From NCBI RefSeq assembly GCF_000719955.1, contig NZ_JOII01000027.1, forward strand, positions 96,498-160,497: DNA of 64,000 nucleotides. Direction: 5' to 3'. Numbering within the stretch: position 1 is the first letter of the stretch; the number at the start of each line of letters is the position of its first letter. The position numbers and the translations under genes were made by a program. Below are positions 7,748 to 16,122 of the stretch, piece after piece. The notes beneath the pieces were generated by a model. The model made no database searches and was not told where the DNA came from. It saw only the letters and a list, made by a program, of their open reading frames with translations. The DNA comes from Streptomyces albidoflavus (GTDB lineage: Bacteria > Actinomycetota > Actinomycetes > Streptomycetales > Streptomycetaceae).

Positions 7748-8952
7748 TTCGTGCCTACAAGTTCCTGCTTCGCCCCACCGTCAGACAGCGCCAGGCACTC
7801 GGCGAGATGCTGCGAGATCACTGCTCCCTCTACAACGCGGCCTTACAGGAACGCCGGGACGCCTACCGGCACAGCTCGAAGACCTCCGTCAAGTACGGCG
7901 AGCAGTCCGCACAGCTCAAGGAGATCCGAGCGTTCGACCCCGAGCAGCAAGGCCGCTGGTCTTTCAGCTCTCAACAAGCAACACTGCGCCGCCTGAACAA
8001 GGCGTTCCAAGCATTCTTCCGACGCGTGAAGGCGGGCGAAAAGCCCGGATACCCCCGATTCCGAGGCGTGAGCTGGTTCGACACGGTCGAGTTCCCCAAG
8101 GACGGGGACGGCTGCCGGTGGAACTCCATCCCGCTCGACTCCGTCACCCGTGTCCGTCTGCAAGGGGTCGGACACGTCCGCGTGCACCAGCACCGCGCAG
8201 TGAAGGGCCGCATCAAGACCGTCAGCGTCAAGCGCGAGGGGCGGCAGTGGTACGTCATACTCGTCTGCGACCAAGTACCCACCGAGCCGCTCCCGACGGC
8301 GGGCACGGTGACCGGCATCGACATGGGCATCACCCACTTCCTCACCACGTCCGAGGGAGTGCACGTCGAGAACCCGAGGCACGGCAAGCGCGGCAACCAA
8401 GCCTTGGCGAACGCCCAGCGAGCACTCAAAGCGTTCCCCCGGTGCAAGCGAGAGCATCGCACCGCCAACCACCGCCGGGCGGTCGAGAAGGCCGCCAAGC
8501 TGCACCGCAAGATCCGCCGTCAGCGCACCGATCATGCGCACAAGGCCGCACTGGCTCTGGTCCACGCCTACGACCAGATCGCGCACGAACGGCTGAATAT
8601 CGCGAACATGGTCCGCGTCCCCAAGCCGAAGCCCGACCCCGAGACCGCCGGCTCATTCCTGCCGAACGGTGCCGCCTCGAAGGCCGAACTCAATCGCAGT
8701 ATTCATGACGCGGGTTGGGGGGTGTTCCTGGGCATCCTCGCGCAGAAGGCTGAAAGCGCCGCTCGCGTCCTGATCCCGGTGGACCCCCGCAACACCTCGC
8801 GCACGTGCCCGCAGTGCGGGCACGTGGACCGCGAGAACCGCGACGGTGAGAAGTTCCAGTGCACCGCCTGTGATCACCGCGACCACGCGGATCGGGTCGG
8901 CGCCTGGAACGTCAAGCTCAGGGCCGGGCTGGTCCTTCCTGACGTGATTTGA
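7744..8952 (+). CDS. tnpB: TnpB RNA-guided nuclease of IS605 family
   Basis: 402 residues, the standard TnpB length. All three RuvC acidic residues are present: Asp193 in GIDMG, Glu282 in HERLNI and Asp383 in HADRVGAWN. A four-cysteine zinc finger (CPQC at 355-358, CTAC at 373-376) lies between RuvC-II and RuvC-III. An N-terminal helix-rich and OB-like region precedes it. TnpB uses an RNA from the element right end to cut DNA next to a TAM, helping the element persist. It is coupled to tnpA by a GTGA overlap. Codon 34 is TTA (7843-7845), so translation would depend on the bldA leucyl-tRNA in Streptomyces. Confidence 0.93.
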   Translation: MIRAYKFLLRPTVRQRQALGEMLRDHCSLYNAALQERRDAYRHSSKTSVKYGEQSAQLKEIRAFDPEQQGRWSFSSQQATLRRLNKAFQAFFRRVKAGEKPGYPRFRGVSWFDTVEFPKDGDGCRWNSIPLDSVTRVRLQGVGHVRVHQHRAVKGRIKTVSVKREGRQWYVILVCDQVPTEPLPTAGTVTGIDMGITHFLTTSEGVHVENPRHGKRGNQALANAQRALKAFPRCKREHRTANHRRAVEKAAKLHRKIRRQRTDHAHKAALALVHAYDQIAHERLNIANMVRVPKPKPDPETAGSFLPNGAASKAELNRSIHDAGWGVFLGILAQKAESAARVLIPVDPRNTSRTCPQCGHVDRENRDGEKFQCTACDHRDHADRVGAWNVKLRAGLVLPDVI

Positions 8953-9000
8953 ACCGCGTACTGGAGAAGCCCACCGGATCGAACCGGAGGGAGGAGTCAC
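8953..9000 (+). ncRNA. Predicted 3' scaffold of TnpB guide RNA and IS right end
   Basis: Just after the tnpB stop, CCCACCGG (8970-8977) pairs with CCGGAGGG (8984-8991) apart from one A-A mismatch, then AGGAGTCAC runs to 9000. In IS605 elements the guide (omega) RNA overlaps the tnpB 3' end and the right end, and its guide is the flank. The guide here would begin at 9001 (GTTGTGGTCGAACTCG). The 5' limit of the RNA, probably inside tnpB, is not visible. Confidence 0.5.
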
Positions 9001-9834
9001 GTTGTGGTCGAACTCGTTGTCGCTGTCGCGCCTTCAGACGTACACCGAGCCCCCCGTCATGCCCGAGTCGCCGTTGCCGTAGGACTCGCAGTTCTTGTAG
9101 AGGCCGTGGTCGCCGGCGAAGGTGAGGAAGCCGTACTCGTCGTTCCAGCGGGTGAGGACGTCGTCGATGACGAAGCCGTCCCCGGCGAGGACGTAGAGGG
9201 CGTTGAAGGTGGTGCGCTGGGCGGTGAAGTTCTTGAAGTAGATCCCGTCGGAGGAGTCGGCACGGATCGCGTTGAGCTTCTGGTACTTGGCGTCGATGAC
9301 GACATCGGTGCGGCGGGCGCCGGTGCCCTCGATCTGGAGGTCCTTCTTGCCGAGGATCGCGACGAGGTTCTGGTTGTGCGGGCACTGCTTCTGCTGGGCG
9401 AACGAAAGGATCTGGTAGCCGAGCTGGGAGTCGGGGGCGTCGAGGCGGGCGCAGGCTCCCGAGGGGGCGGGCTGGGAGGGCTCCTCCTCGTAGAGGCCGG
9501 GGAGGATCGCGATGGTCGTTCCCGGGCGGTCGACGGCGTCGACGGCCTGCTGGAGGTGGCGGTACCCCTCGCGCAGGCAGCGGTCGTACAGGGTGCGGTT
9601 CTTCTCCAGCAGGGCCTGGGGAAAGGAGGCGATACGCCGCTCGAAGGCGGCCCGGCCCTTCTTGCAGACGAGGAGGTCGGGTTGCTCGTCGCGGTGGACG
9701 GGGACGCTGCCGGAACCGTCGGGGAAGTCGACGGGGCGCTCCTCGTGGGCGAGGGCGGGCGGGGCCGTCAGCAGGGCGGCGAGGAGCGTCCCGGCGACGG
9801 CGAGGACGGCGAGGAACCTGCGTGTCCACGACAT
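9001..9834 (-). pseudogene. Secreted right-handed beta-helix (pectate-lyase-like) protein, cut by the IS
   Basis: The gene starts with ATG at 9834 and a Sec signal peptide (hydrophobic core AVLAVAGTLLAALLTAPPALA, cleavage before HEE). The mature part has parallel beta-helix coils: AVDAVDRPGTTIAILPGLY, then GIYFKNFTAQRTTFNALYV, then YKNCESYGNGDSG. The open frame stops at 9034 (266 residues) with SVYV-stop. The next codons, still in frame, read RRDSDNEFDHN, which looks like the next helix turn, and run to the IS edge at 9000. The gene therefore seems to have a nonsense codon and to have lost its 3' end to the insertion; family members are usually 400 residues or more. No 3' fragment was found left of the IS, so a deletion probably accompanied or followed insertion. 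Confidence 0.7.
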
Positions 9835-9903
9835 GTCCCGGGAGAGTAGAGCAATGTCCAGTTTTTGAGAGCCCCCCGCGCACGGACCCGTCCGTGCGGA
9901 GGC

Positions 9904-9932
9904 TTGTCACCGGACCTCCGCAATCCTATGGT
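9904..9932 (+). promoter_or_regulatory. hmgA promoter
   Basis: TTGTCA (9904-9909) and TATGGT (9927-9932) are separated by exactly 17 bases, a good sigma-70-type promoter 36 bases before the hmgA ATG. The following region contains CAATCC and GGAATTG, a loose inverted repeat that a regulator could use. Confidence 0.6.
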
Positions 9933-9967
9933 GCTGCAGAGGAATTGGCGGAAAAGGGAGTCACCAG

Positions 9968-11290
9968 ATGAGCGCTGACGGACACGCACCGGCCACCCCG
10001 GCCTACCTGACCGGCTTCGGCAACGAGCACAGCTCCGAGGCGGTCCCCGGCGCCCTCCCCGAGGGCCGCAACTCCCCGCAGCGCGCCCCGCTCGGCCTCT
10101 ACGCCGAGCAGCTGAGCGGCACCGCCTTCACCGAGCCGCGCGCCCACAACCGCCGCTCCTGGCTCTACCGCATCCGCCCCTCCGCCGCCCACCCCGCCTT
10201 CGTCCGGACCGGGAACGGCACGCTGCACGGCGGCCCGTTCACCGACGCCGTCCCCGACCCCAACCGGATGCGCTGGGACCCGCTGCCCGACCCGGCCCCC
10301 GGCACCGACTTCCTGGCCGGGCTGTGGACCCTCGGAGGCAACGGCGACCCGGCCCGCCGCGAGGGCATGGCCGTCCACCTCTACGCGGCCGACATCTCGA
10401 TGGAGCGGGTCTTCTCCGACGCCGACGGCGAACTACTGATCGTCCCTCAGGAGGGCACGCTGCGGCTGCGCACCGAGTTCGGCCTGCTGGTCGCCGGGCC
10501 CGGCGAGATCGCGCTGATCCCGCGCGGCGTCCGCTTCCGCGCGGAACTGTCCGGCGCCCCGGCCCGCGGCTACGTCTGCGAGAACTTCGGCCGCCCCTTC
10601 CAGCTCCCCGACCTCGGCCCGATCGGCGCCAACGGGCTGGCCAACCCGCGGGACTTCCGCGCCCCGGTCGCCGCCTACGAGGAGGCGGAGGAGCCCGTCG
10701 AGGTCGTCACCAAGTACTGCGGCAACCTCTGGCGGGCCACCTACGGCCACTCCCCCCTGGACGTCGTCGCCTGGCACGGCAACCACGTCCCCTACGTCTA
10801 CGACCTGCGCCGGTTCAACGTCATCGGCTCGATCAGCTACGACCACCCCGACCCCTCGATCTTCACCGTGCTCACCTCGCCCTCGGACACCCCGGGCCTG
10901 GCCGGCGTCGACTTCGTCGCCTTCGCCCCGCGCTGGCTGGTCGGCGAGGACACCTTCCGCCCGCCGTACTTCCACCGGAACGTGATGAGCGAGTACATGG
11001 GGCTGATCGACGGCGCCTACGACGCCAAGCGCGGCGGTGCCGGCGGCTTCGTCCCCGGCGGCGGCTCGCTGCACCCGATGATGTCGGCGCACGGCCCCGA
11101 CCGGGACACCTTCGAGAAGGCGTCGGCGGCCGAGCTGCGGCCGCAGAAGATCGACGACGGGCTGGCCTTCATGTTCGAGACGCGCTGGCCGATCCTGCCG
11201 ACCGCGCAGGCGGCCGGCGCCGCCCACCGCCAGCAGGGGTACGACGGGGTGTGGCAGGGCCTGGAGCGACACTGGGGAACTGCGGGATGA
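9968..11290 (+). CDS. hmgA: Homogentisate 1,2-dioxygenase
   Basis: 440 residues, the normal length. The enzyme opens the homogentisate ring to maleylacetoacetate in tyrosine and phenylalanine breakdown. The N-terminus [19 protein letters not shown] is diagnostic. The iron ligands are present: His336 and Glu342 in [13 protein letters not shown] and His375 in MMSAHGPD. The C-terminus has [15 protein letters not shown] 9968 has AGGGAG nine bases upstream. A HutC-type GntR gene follows after 75 bases with no terminator between, so they are probably co-transcribed. The maleylacetoacetate isomerase and fumarylacetoacetase genes are not in the window. Confidence 0.97.
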   Translation: MSADGHAPATPAYLTGFGNEHSSEAVPGALPEGRNSPQRAPLGLYAEQLSGTAFTEPRAHNRRSWLYRIRPSAAHPAFVRTGNGTLHGGPFTDAVPDPNRMRWDPLPDPAPGTDFLAGLWTLGGNGDPARREGMAVHLYAADISMERVFSDADGELLIVPQEGTLRLRTEFGLLVAGPGEIALIPRGVRFRAELSGAPARGYVCENFGRPFQLPDLGPIGANGLANPRDFRAPVAAYEEAEEPVEVVTKYCGNLWRATYGHSPLDVVAWHGNHVPYVYDLRRFNVIGSISYDHPDPSIFTVLTSPSDTPGLAGVDFVAFAPRWLVGEDTFRPPYFHRNVMSEYMGLIDGAYDAKRGGAGGFVPGGGSLHPMMSAHGPDRDTFEKASAAELRPQKIDDGLAFMFETRWPILPTAQAAGAAHRQQGYDGVWQGLERHWGTAG

Positions 11291-11365
11291 TCCCCTGACC
11301 CACCCGTGGCCCGGCCGCCCGCACCGGCGGCCGGGGACGCCCCGTCCCGTCCTCCCGGAGAAGCC

Positions 11366-12112
11366 GTGACCGCATTCGCACCGGACTCCATCGTCCTGAA
11401 CCGGAAACTGCCCCTCTGGTACCAGGTCTCGCAGTCCCTGCGGGCCTCCGTACTCGGCCGCTCCCCCGGCGACCCGCTCCGGCTGCCCACCGAGGAGCAG
11501 CTCGCCGCGCACTACGGCGTCAGCGTGCTGACCATGCGGCAGGCGCTCAAGGAGCTGGAGGACGAGGGGCTCATCACCCGCCACCGCAGGCGCGGCACCT
11601 TCATCGAGCCCAGCGCCCGCCCGGGCGCCCCGGTCCGTCTGCTCGGCTCGGTGGACGCCATCGTCGCCCAGCAGTCCGGCATGCGCGCCCGCCTGCTCGA
11701 CCACGGCCCGGCGCCCGTCCCCGCCGGCCTGGCCGAGTACTTCCCCGGGCGCACCGAGGTGACGGCGTACCACCGGCTGCGCCACGACGAGGAGACGGGC
11801 GAGCCGACCAACCACGCCCGCAACTACCTCCCGCCGGAGATCGCGGCCCGGGTCGACCCCGCCGAGCTGGAGATACGGCCGATGACCAAGGTGCTGCGGG
11901 ACACCGTCGGCCTCAGCATCGCCCGCATCACCGACACGGTCGAGGCCCGCCTCGCCGACCCGGAGACGGCCCGCCTGCTCGACGTGCCGCTGCTCAGCCC
12001 GATCCTGCACTACACCGGGGTCACCGTGGACGAGGAGGGCCGCACCCTCGACGTGACCCGCATCCACTACCGGGGGGACCGGTTCTCGTTCACGGTCACG
12101 CTGGACGCGTAG
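11366..12112 (+). CDS. GntR/HutC-family regulator with UTRA domain
   Basis: 248 residues. A winged-helix N-terminus (PLWYQVSQSLRASVLGR, then LPTEEQLAAHYGVSVLTMRQAL, then HRRRGTFI) is followed by a UTRA effector domain from about residue 80 (SVDAIVAQQSGM through RIHYRGDRFSFTVTLDA). HutC-type proteins are repressors released by small molecules, often a pathway intermediate. The start GTG 11366 has CGGAGAAG immediately upstream. Its position directly after hmgA suggests control of homogentisate or tyrosine catabolism, which is inference. A hairpin at 12143-12170 ends the pair. Confidence 0.85.
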   Translation: MTAFAPDSIVLNRKLPLWYQVSQSLRASVLGRSPGDPLRLPTEEQLAAHYGVSVLTMRQALKELEDEGLITRHRRRGTFIEPSARPGAPVRLLGSVDAIVAQQSGMRARLLDHGPAPVPAGLAEYFPGRTEVTAYHRLRHDEETGEPTNHARNYLPPEIAARVDPAELEIRPMTKVLRDTVGLSIARITDTVEARLADPETARLLDVPLLSPILHYTGVTVDEEGRTLDVTRIHYRGDRFSFTVTLDA

Positions 12113-12142
12113 GCGGGCCGGGGGCGCCGGGGCAGAAAGAAA

Positions 12143-12170
12143 GGCAACGAGCGCCTCGGCGCTCCTTGCC
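12143..12170 (+). terminator. Hairpin terminator after the hmgA-gntR pair
   Basis: GGCAA (12143-12147) and GAGCGC (12149-12154) pair with GCGCTC (12159-12164) and TTGCC (12166-12170), leaving a CTCG loop and one C-C mismatch. It lies 31 bases after the gntR stop. Confidence 0.65.
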
Positions 12171-12192
12171 ACTCTCAAGGTATAGCTCAAGG

Positions 12193-12213
12193 GGGGCCTT
12201 GCGGCAAGGCCCC
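12193..12213 (+). promoter_or_regulatory. Rifamycin-associated element (RAE) upstream of helR
   Basis: A 21-base near-perfect palindrome: arms GGGGCCTTG (12193-12201) and CAAGGCCCC (12205-12213) around CGG. The core CTTGCGGCAAG is, as I recall it, the rifamycin-associated element found before rifamycin-inactivating and helR genes in actinomycetes. It ends 47 bases before the helR GTG. A possible promoter overlaps it (TTGCGG 12199-12204, CAGAAT 12224-12229, 19-base spacing). On shape alone it could be a terminator, but there is no adjacent U-tract and a separate hairpin already serves the gene upstream. Confidence 0.75.
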
Positions 12214-12260
12214 CTCCACCAGGCAGAATCACGGGCCGTCGCCCGATCCTGCCGAAATGA

Positions 12261-14450
12261 GTGGTTCCCGTAGTGCGCACCCCTTCGCCCGTCCCCGGGG
12301 CGGACTCCCCGGCCGCCTTCACCGCCTTCGCCCTCCCCGGCCGCCTGGCGGCCAAGGCCGACCCGGCGCTGACCGGCGGCGACGACCGGCACTTCGCCGC
12401 CGTCACGGCCGCCCTGGAACAGTCGGTCGCCGAGCTGACCGCGAGCCTGGACGCCGCGCTCCGCTCCCCCGGCGGCGCCGGGCGGGCCGCGATGGACCGG
12501 GACACCGAGGTGCACCGCCTCGGGGCGCGACTGCGGACCCTGCGCCGTTTCGGCCTCGACCTCTGCCTCGGCCACTTCGTCCGCGAGGACGACCCCGAGC
12601 CGGTGTACATCGGCCGCCTCGGCCTCACCGACGGCGACGGCCGCCGCCTGCTGACCGACTGGCGCTCCCCCGCCGCCGAACCGTTCTTCGCGGCGACCCA
12701 CGCCCGCCCGATGGGCCTGGCCAGCCGCCGCAGGTACCGCTGGAGCGGCGGCCGGATCAGCGACTACTGGGACGAGGTCTTCACCGCCGACGGCCTGGAG
12801 GGCCACGCCGCCCTGGACGACCAGTCGGCCTTCCTCGCCTCCCTCGGCGGCCACCGCTCGGACCGGATGCGCGACGTGCTCGCCACCATCCAGGCCGACC
12901 AGGACGCGATCATCCGCGCCGGCTCCCGGGGCACCCTGGTGGTGGACGGCGGCCCGGGCACCGGCAAGACGGTCGTCGCCCTGCACCGCGCCGCCCACCT
13001 CCTCTACGCCGACCCGCGCCTGGGCCACCGGCGCGGCGGCGTCCTCGTCGTCGGCCCGCACCAGCCGTACCTGAACTACGTGGACGACGTGCTGCCCAGC
13101 CTCGGCGAGGAGGGCGTGCGCACCTGCACCCTGCGCGACCTGGTCCCCGAGGGCGCCGCCGCCCGGCCCGAGGCGGACCCGGAGGTGGCCCGGCTGAAGT
13201 CCTCGGCCGCGATGGTGCGGGCCGTCGAACCGGCCGTCGCCCTGTACGAGGAGCCGCCCACCGAGGGCATGGAGGTCGTCACGCACTGGTCCACGCTCTG
13301 GCTGAGCGCCGCCGACTGGGCCGCCGCCTTCGACGCGGTGGAGCCCGGCACCCCGCACAACGAGGCCCGCGGCCAGATCCGCGACGAACTCCTCACCCTC
13401 CTCATGGACCAGGACGAGAGCGACGCCCCGCCCGCGCTGCTCCGCCGCTCGCTCCTCGGCAACCGGAAGCTGATCGGCGCCCTCAACCGGGCCTGGCCCG
13501 TCATCGAGGCGACCGACCTGGTCGGCGACCTCTGGACGGTCCCCGCCTACCTGCGCCGCTGCGCCCCGCACCTGACCGTCGAGGAGGTCCGCGCGCTGCA
13601 ACGCCCCGTGCCGGACGCCTGGACCCTCGCGGACCTGCCGCTCCTGGACGCCGCCCGGCAGCGGCTCGGCGACCCCCGGTCCTCCGTACGCAAGCTCCGC
13701 CAGGACGCCGCCGTCGCCGCCGAGCGGGAGCGCCGGGCCGCCGTCGTCGACACCCTGGTACGGGCCGACGACGACGGGGAGGGCGCGGTGACGATGCTCC
13801 TCCACGACGACCTGCAGTCCACCCTGATCGACGAGGGGGCGCTGCCGGGGGCCGAGCGGGAGCCGTTGCAGGGCCCGTTCGCGCACATCGTCGTGGACGA
13901 GGCGCAGGAGCTGACCGACGCGGAATGGCAGATGCTGCGGTCGCGCTGCCCCTCGCGGAGCTTCACCGTCGTCGGCGACCGAGCCCAGGCCCGGCACGGC
14001 TTCGCCGCCACCTGGCCCGAGCGGCTGGAGCGGGCCGGCCTCGACCGGATCACGGTGGCCTCGCTCGGCGTCAACTACCGCACCCCCAGCGAGGTCATGA
14101 CCGAGGCCGAGCAGGTCATCCGCGCCGCGCTGCCCGACGCCAACGTCCCCTCCTCCGTGCGCAGCACCGGTGTCCCCGTCCACCACGGCCCGGCCGCCGA
14201 CCGCGACGCCCTCCTCGACGCCTGGCTGGCCGAGCACGCCGAGGGCGTGGCCTGCGTCATCGGCGACCCCACCTTCACGGCCACCTCCCGCGTCCGCTCC
14301 CTCACCCCGGAGCTGGCGAAGGGACTGGAGTTCGACCTGGTCGTCCTGGTCGGCCCGGAGCGGTTCGGCGAGGGCGTCGAGGGCGCCGTCGACCGCTACG
14401 TGGCGATGACCCGCGCGACCCAGCGCCTGGCCGTCCTCACCGGCCCCTGA
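12261..14450 (+). CDS. helR: RNA polymerase-recycling motor ATPase HelR (HelD-like)
   Basis: 729 residues of UvrD-like SF1 architecture lacking true helicase context. An N-terminal arm (RDTEVHRLGARLRTLRRFG, then YIGRLGLTDGDGRRLLTDWRSP) is typical of HelD/HelR and reaches into the RNA polymerase secondary channel. Walker A is DGGPGTGKTVVALHRAAHLLY, Walker B is IVVDEAQELTDAEWQML, and late motifs include VGDRAQ and the Arg-finger-type YVAMTRATQRL. HelR dislodges stalled RNA polymerase and displaces rifamycins, giving tolerance. GTG 12261 is the likely start; no clear Shine-Dalgarno is visible and GTG 12273 is possible. An RAE sits directly upstream, matching rifamycin-induced helR genes. Confidence 0.88.
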   Translation: MVPVVRTPSPVPGADSPAAFTAFALPGRLAAKADPALTGGDDRHFAAVTAALEQSVAELTASLDAALRSPGGAGRAAMDRDTEVHRLGARLRTLRRFGLDLCLGHFVREDDPEPVYIGRLGLTDGDGRRLLTDWRSPAAEPFFAATHARPMGLASRRRYRWSGGRISDYWDEVFTADGLEGHAALDDQSAFLASLGGHRSDRMRDVLATIQADQDAIIRAGSRGTLVVDGGPGTGKTVVALHRAAHLLYADPRLGHRRGGVLVVGPHQPYLNYVDDVLPSLGEEGVRTCTLRDLVPEGAAARPEADPEVARLKSSAAMVRAVEPAVALYEEPPTEGMEVVTHWSTLWLSAADWAAAFDAVEPGTPHNEARGQIRDELLTLLMDQDESDAPPALLRRSLLGNRKLIGALNRAWPVIEATDLVGDLWTVPAYLRRCAPHLTVEEVRALQRPVPDAWTLADLPLLDAARQRLGDPRSSVRKLRQDAAVAAERERRAAVVDTLVRADDDGEGAVTMLLHDDLQSTLIDEGALPGAEREPLQGPFAHIVVDEAQELTDAEWQMLRSRCPSRSFTVVGDRAQARHGFAATWPERLERAGLDRITVASLGVNYRTPSEVMTEAEQVIRAALPDANVPSSVRSTGVPVHHGPAADRDALLDAWLAEHAEGVACVIGDPTFTATSRVRSLTPELAKGLEFDLVVLVGPERFGEGVEGAVDRYVAMTRATQRLAVLTGP

Positions 14451-14499
14451 GGCCCCGGACCGGCGGCGGGGCGGGGCGGGCGGTTTGTACGATGCGAGG

Positions 14500-15708
14500 A
14501 TGAGCGAGCGAGGGGGCGGCGGAGCGGGCCGGCGGGGTGTGCGGCTGGCGGAGTTGATGCCCTGGTCGGTGGCGCCCTGGCGGCCGGGCCGCGACTGGCC
14601 GCTGGCGGCCGAGCCGGAGACGCTGCGGCGCCGCTGGCGGGCGCTGGCCGAGGCGGAGGGCGAGCGGCGTGAGGAGCTCTTCGGCCCGACCCGGGCCCGC
14701 ACCACCCGCTCCTCGGTCGCGCCGCTGCCGGGCCGCACCACCGCCACCGGCCGCCTCGCCCGCGACCCCGGCCCGTGCCCCGAACCGGTCCGCGTCCTCG
14801 ACGGCCCCTTCGACGCGCGGTGGCTCCTGCCCGACCACCGGCTCCTGGACACGGCCCGGCCCGAACTCTGGCGCGCCCACGGCCCCCACTCCCGCTACCT
14901 GCTGGAGACCGGCCCCGGCGGCCCCCCGATCCTCGCCACCGCCCTGCTGCCGACCGGCCGCAACCCGTACGGCAGGGCCCGCCCGGTCCGCCCCCTGCAC
15001 CGCGGCCCCGACCCCGCCGATCCCAACCTCGCGCCCGGCCTCCTCCCGTACCTGGCGAAGGAGTGGGGCCTGCCGGTGAGCGCCGGGGACGTCTTCGCCT
15101 GGATCGTCTGCGCCGCCGTCCCCGGGGCCGGCGGCTGCGAGGTCCCGCTGCCCCGGCAGGCCCGCGAGTGGGAGGCCGGCGTGGCCTGGGGCACCGCCGT
15201 CCTCGCCCTGCTGGCCCCGCTCGACGGCGACCGTCCCCGCCTGCCCGGCGGCCGGCGGCCGTACGTCCGGGCGCCGCTGGTCCCCGTCGCGGCAGGCGAG
15301 GAGGGGCCGTACCCCGTGGCGTACGACGCGGAGAGCGAGAGCCTCATGGTCGGGGGCGGGCGGATCGCGCCGGTGCCGCCGGGGGCCTGGGAGTTCACCT
15401 GCGGCGGGGTGCGGGTGCTGGCGGAGTGGGTGGCGCGGCGGACGGCGCTGGGGGCGCCGGGCACGCTGGAGGGGCTGGCGCCCGGCGAGTGGCCGCAGGA
15501 GCGGACCCGGGAACTGCTGGAGCTGATCACGGTGCTGGCGCTGCTGGCCGAGGCGGAGGCGAGCCGTCCGGAGGTGGCGGGGCCGGTGCTCGGCGAGGCG
15601 GAGCTGCGGGCGGTGGGGGTGCTCCCGGTCCCGGCGGCGGCGCGGCGGCCCGGTCCGGCCCTGGCGGTGCGCGAGGAGGGGCCGGAGGGGCAGTCCGCCC
15701 TCTGGTGA
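14500..15708 (+). CDS. Type ISP restriction-modification-like specificity protein, solitary
   Basis: 402 residues from ATG 14500. The sequence resembles the C-terminal target-recognition part of type ISP (LlaBIII-like) enzymes: LMPWSVAPWRPGRDWPLAA, then RTTATGRLARDPGPCPEPVRVLDGPFDARWLLPDHRLLD, then NLAPGLLPYLAKEWGLPVSAGDVFAWIVCAA. No helicase, nuclease or methyltransferase motif (no NPPY, no DEAD box) is present, so it cannot restrict DNA alone. Comparable stand-alone proteins occur in other Streptomyces as I recall. It follows helR after 49 bases on the same strand. Its real function (DNA-binding orphan, remnant or partner of a remote subunit) is not known. Confidence 0.65.
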   Translation: MSERGGGGAGRRGVRLAELMPWSVAPWRPGRDWPLAAEPETLRRRWRALAEAEGERREELFGPTRARTTRSSVAPLPGRTTATGRLARDPGPCPEPVRVLDGPFDARWLLPDHRLLDTARPELWRAHGPHSRYLLETGPGGPPILATALLPTGRNPYGRARPVRPLHRGPDPADPNLAPGLLPYLAKEWGLPVSAGDVFAWIVCAAVPGAGGCEVPLPRQAREWEAGVAWGTAVLALLAPLDGDRPRLPGGRRPYVRAPLVPVAAGEEGPYPVAYDAESESLMVGGGRIAPVPPGAWEFTCGGVRVLAEWVARRTALGAPGTLEGLAPGEWPQERTRELLELITVLALLAEAEASRPEVAGPVLGEAELRAVGVLPVPAAARRPGPALAVREEGPEGQSALW

Positions 15709-15852
15709 GCGGGGCCCGGGCAAAAAGAAACCGCCGGGCGGGGCGCCGTCATGTGCCGGGGAGTGGTGGCACAGCTGTTGCGCCCCGAACCGGACGGTGT
15801 CTGGAACAGGGGGAGGGGGAGGCCGGCCGGATGGTTGACGGCCGGCCCGGGG

Positions 15853-16122
15853 TCAGTGGCCGCCGAACAGCGACCTGCGCAGCCGCCTGAGCGGTGCGAA
15901 CAGCGATACCCGACTGACCCGCGCACCCCTGCCGGTGCGATCGTGCGCGGCCTTCCGTGAGGTGAGCTCACGCATCAGCGTCGTCGCCTCGGCCGTCTCG
16001 CGCTGCGGGACGGCAGGACCGCCCAGCACCGAGAGATGGCGGTCGAGGCGCGAACTGGTCGCGCTGCTCCCGCACGTGATCGCAGGCACTCGCGGCCTGC
16101 TGCGCACAGTTATCTGTTCCAT
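15853..16122 (-). CDS. Small conserved Streptomyces protein, 89 aa, basic
   Basis: 89 residues starting MEQITVRSRPRVPAITCG and ending LRRLRRSLFGGH, highly basic toward the C-terminus. ATG 16122 has GGGGAGTGAC just upstream. The wording SSATSSRLDRHLSVLGGPAVP and ETAEATTLMRELTSRK looks like a protein widely annotated as hypothetical in Streptomyces. No domain is recognised. It is divergent from the Ser/Thr kinase gene across 310 bases. The basic tail could suit nucleic-acid or membrane contact, which is speculation. Confidence 0.7.
   Translation of the reverse strand: MEQITVRSRPRVPAITCGSSATSSRLDRHLSVLGGPAVPQRETAEATTLMRELTSRKAAHDRTGRGARVSRVSLFAPLRRLRRSLFGGH

Larger units (their letters stand above)
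7278..9000 (+). mobile_element. IS200/IS605-family insertion sequence (tnpA + tnpB)
   Basis: The element carries an IS200-type Y1 transposase gene and an overlapping TnpB gene, a subterminal hairpin in front of tnpA, and a right-end hairpin at 8970-8991 followed by AGGAGTCAC ending at 9000. The right boundary is set where reading of the interrupted beta-helix gene resumes (from 9001 on the minus strand). The left boundary is less certain and may lie anywhere between about 7190 and 7278. These elements have no terminal inverted repeats and make no target duplications, so none is expected. Its base use (lower GC3, ATG/GTG with AT-rich flanks) differs from neighbours, which supports recent transfer. 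Confidence 0.85.

Noticed and set aside
12192..12214. Simple rho-independent terminator
   Set aside because: It could fold as one, but its core matches the rifamycin-associated element, a different hairpin already ends the gene upstream, and it abuts helR.
12257..14503. A 748-codon plus-strand frame starting with ATG over helR
   Set aside because: It is the +2 shadow of helR with Arg/Pro-rich sequence; the helicase motifs are in the frame starting at 12261.
12096..14852. 918-codon minus-strand frame
   Set aside because: Antisense to helR and the type ISP-like gene, composed of Gly/Ala/Arg-rich low-complexity sequence.
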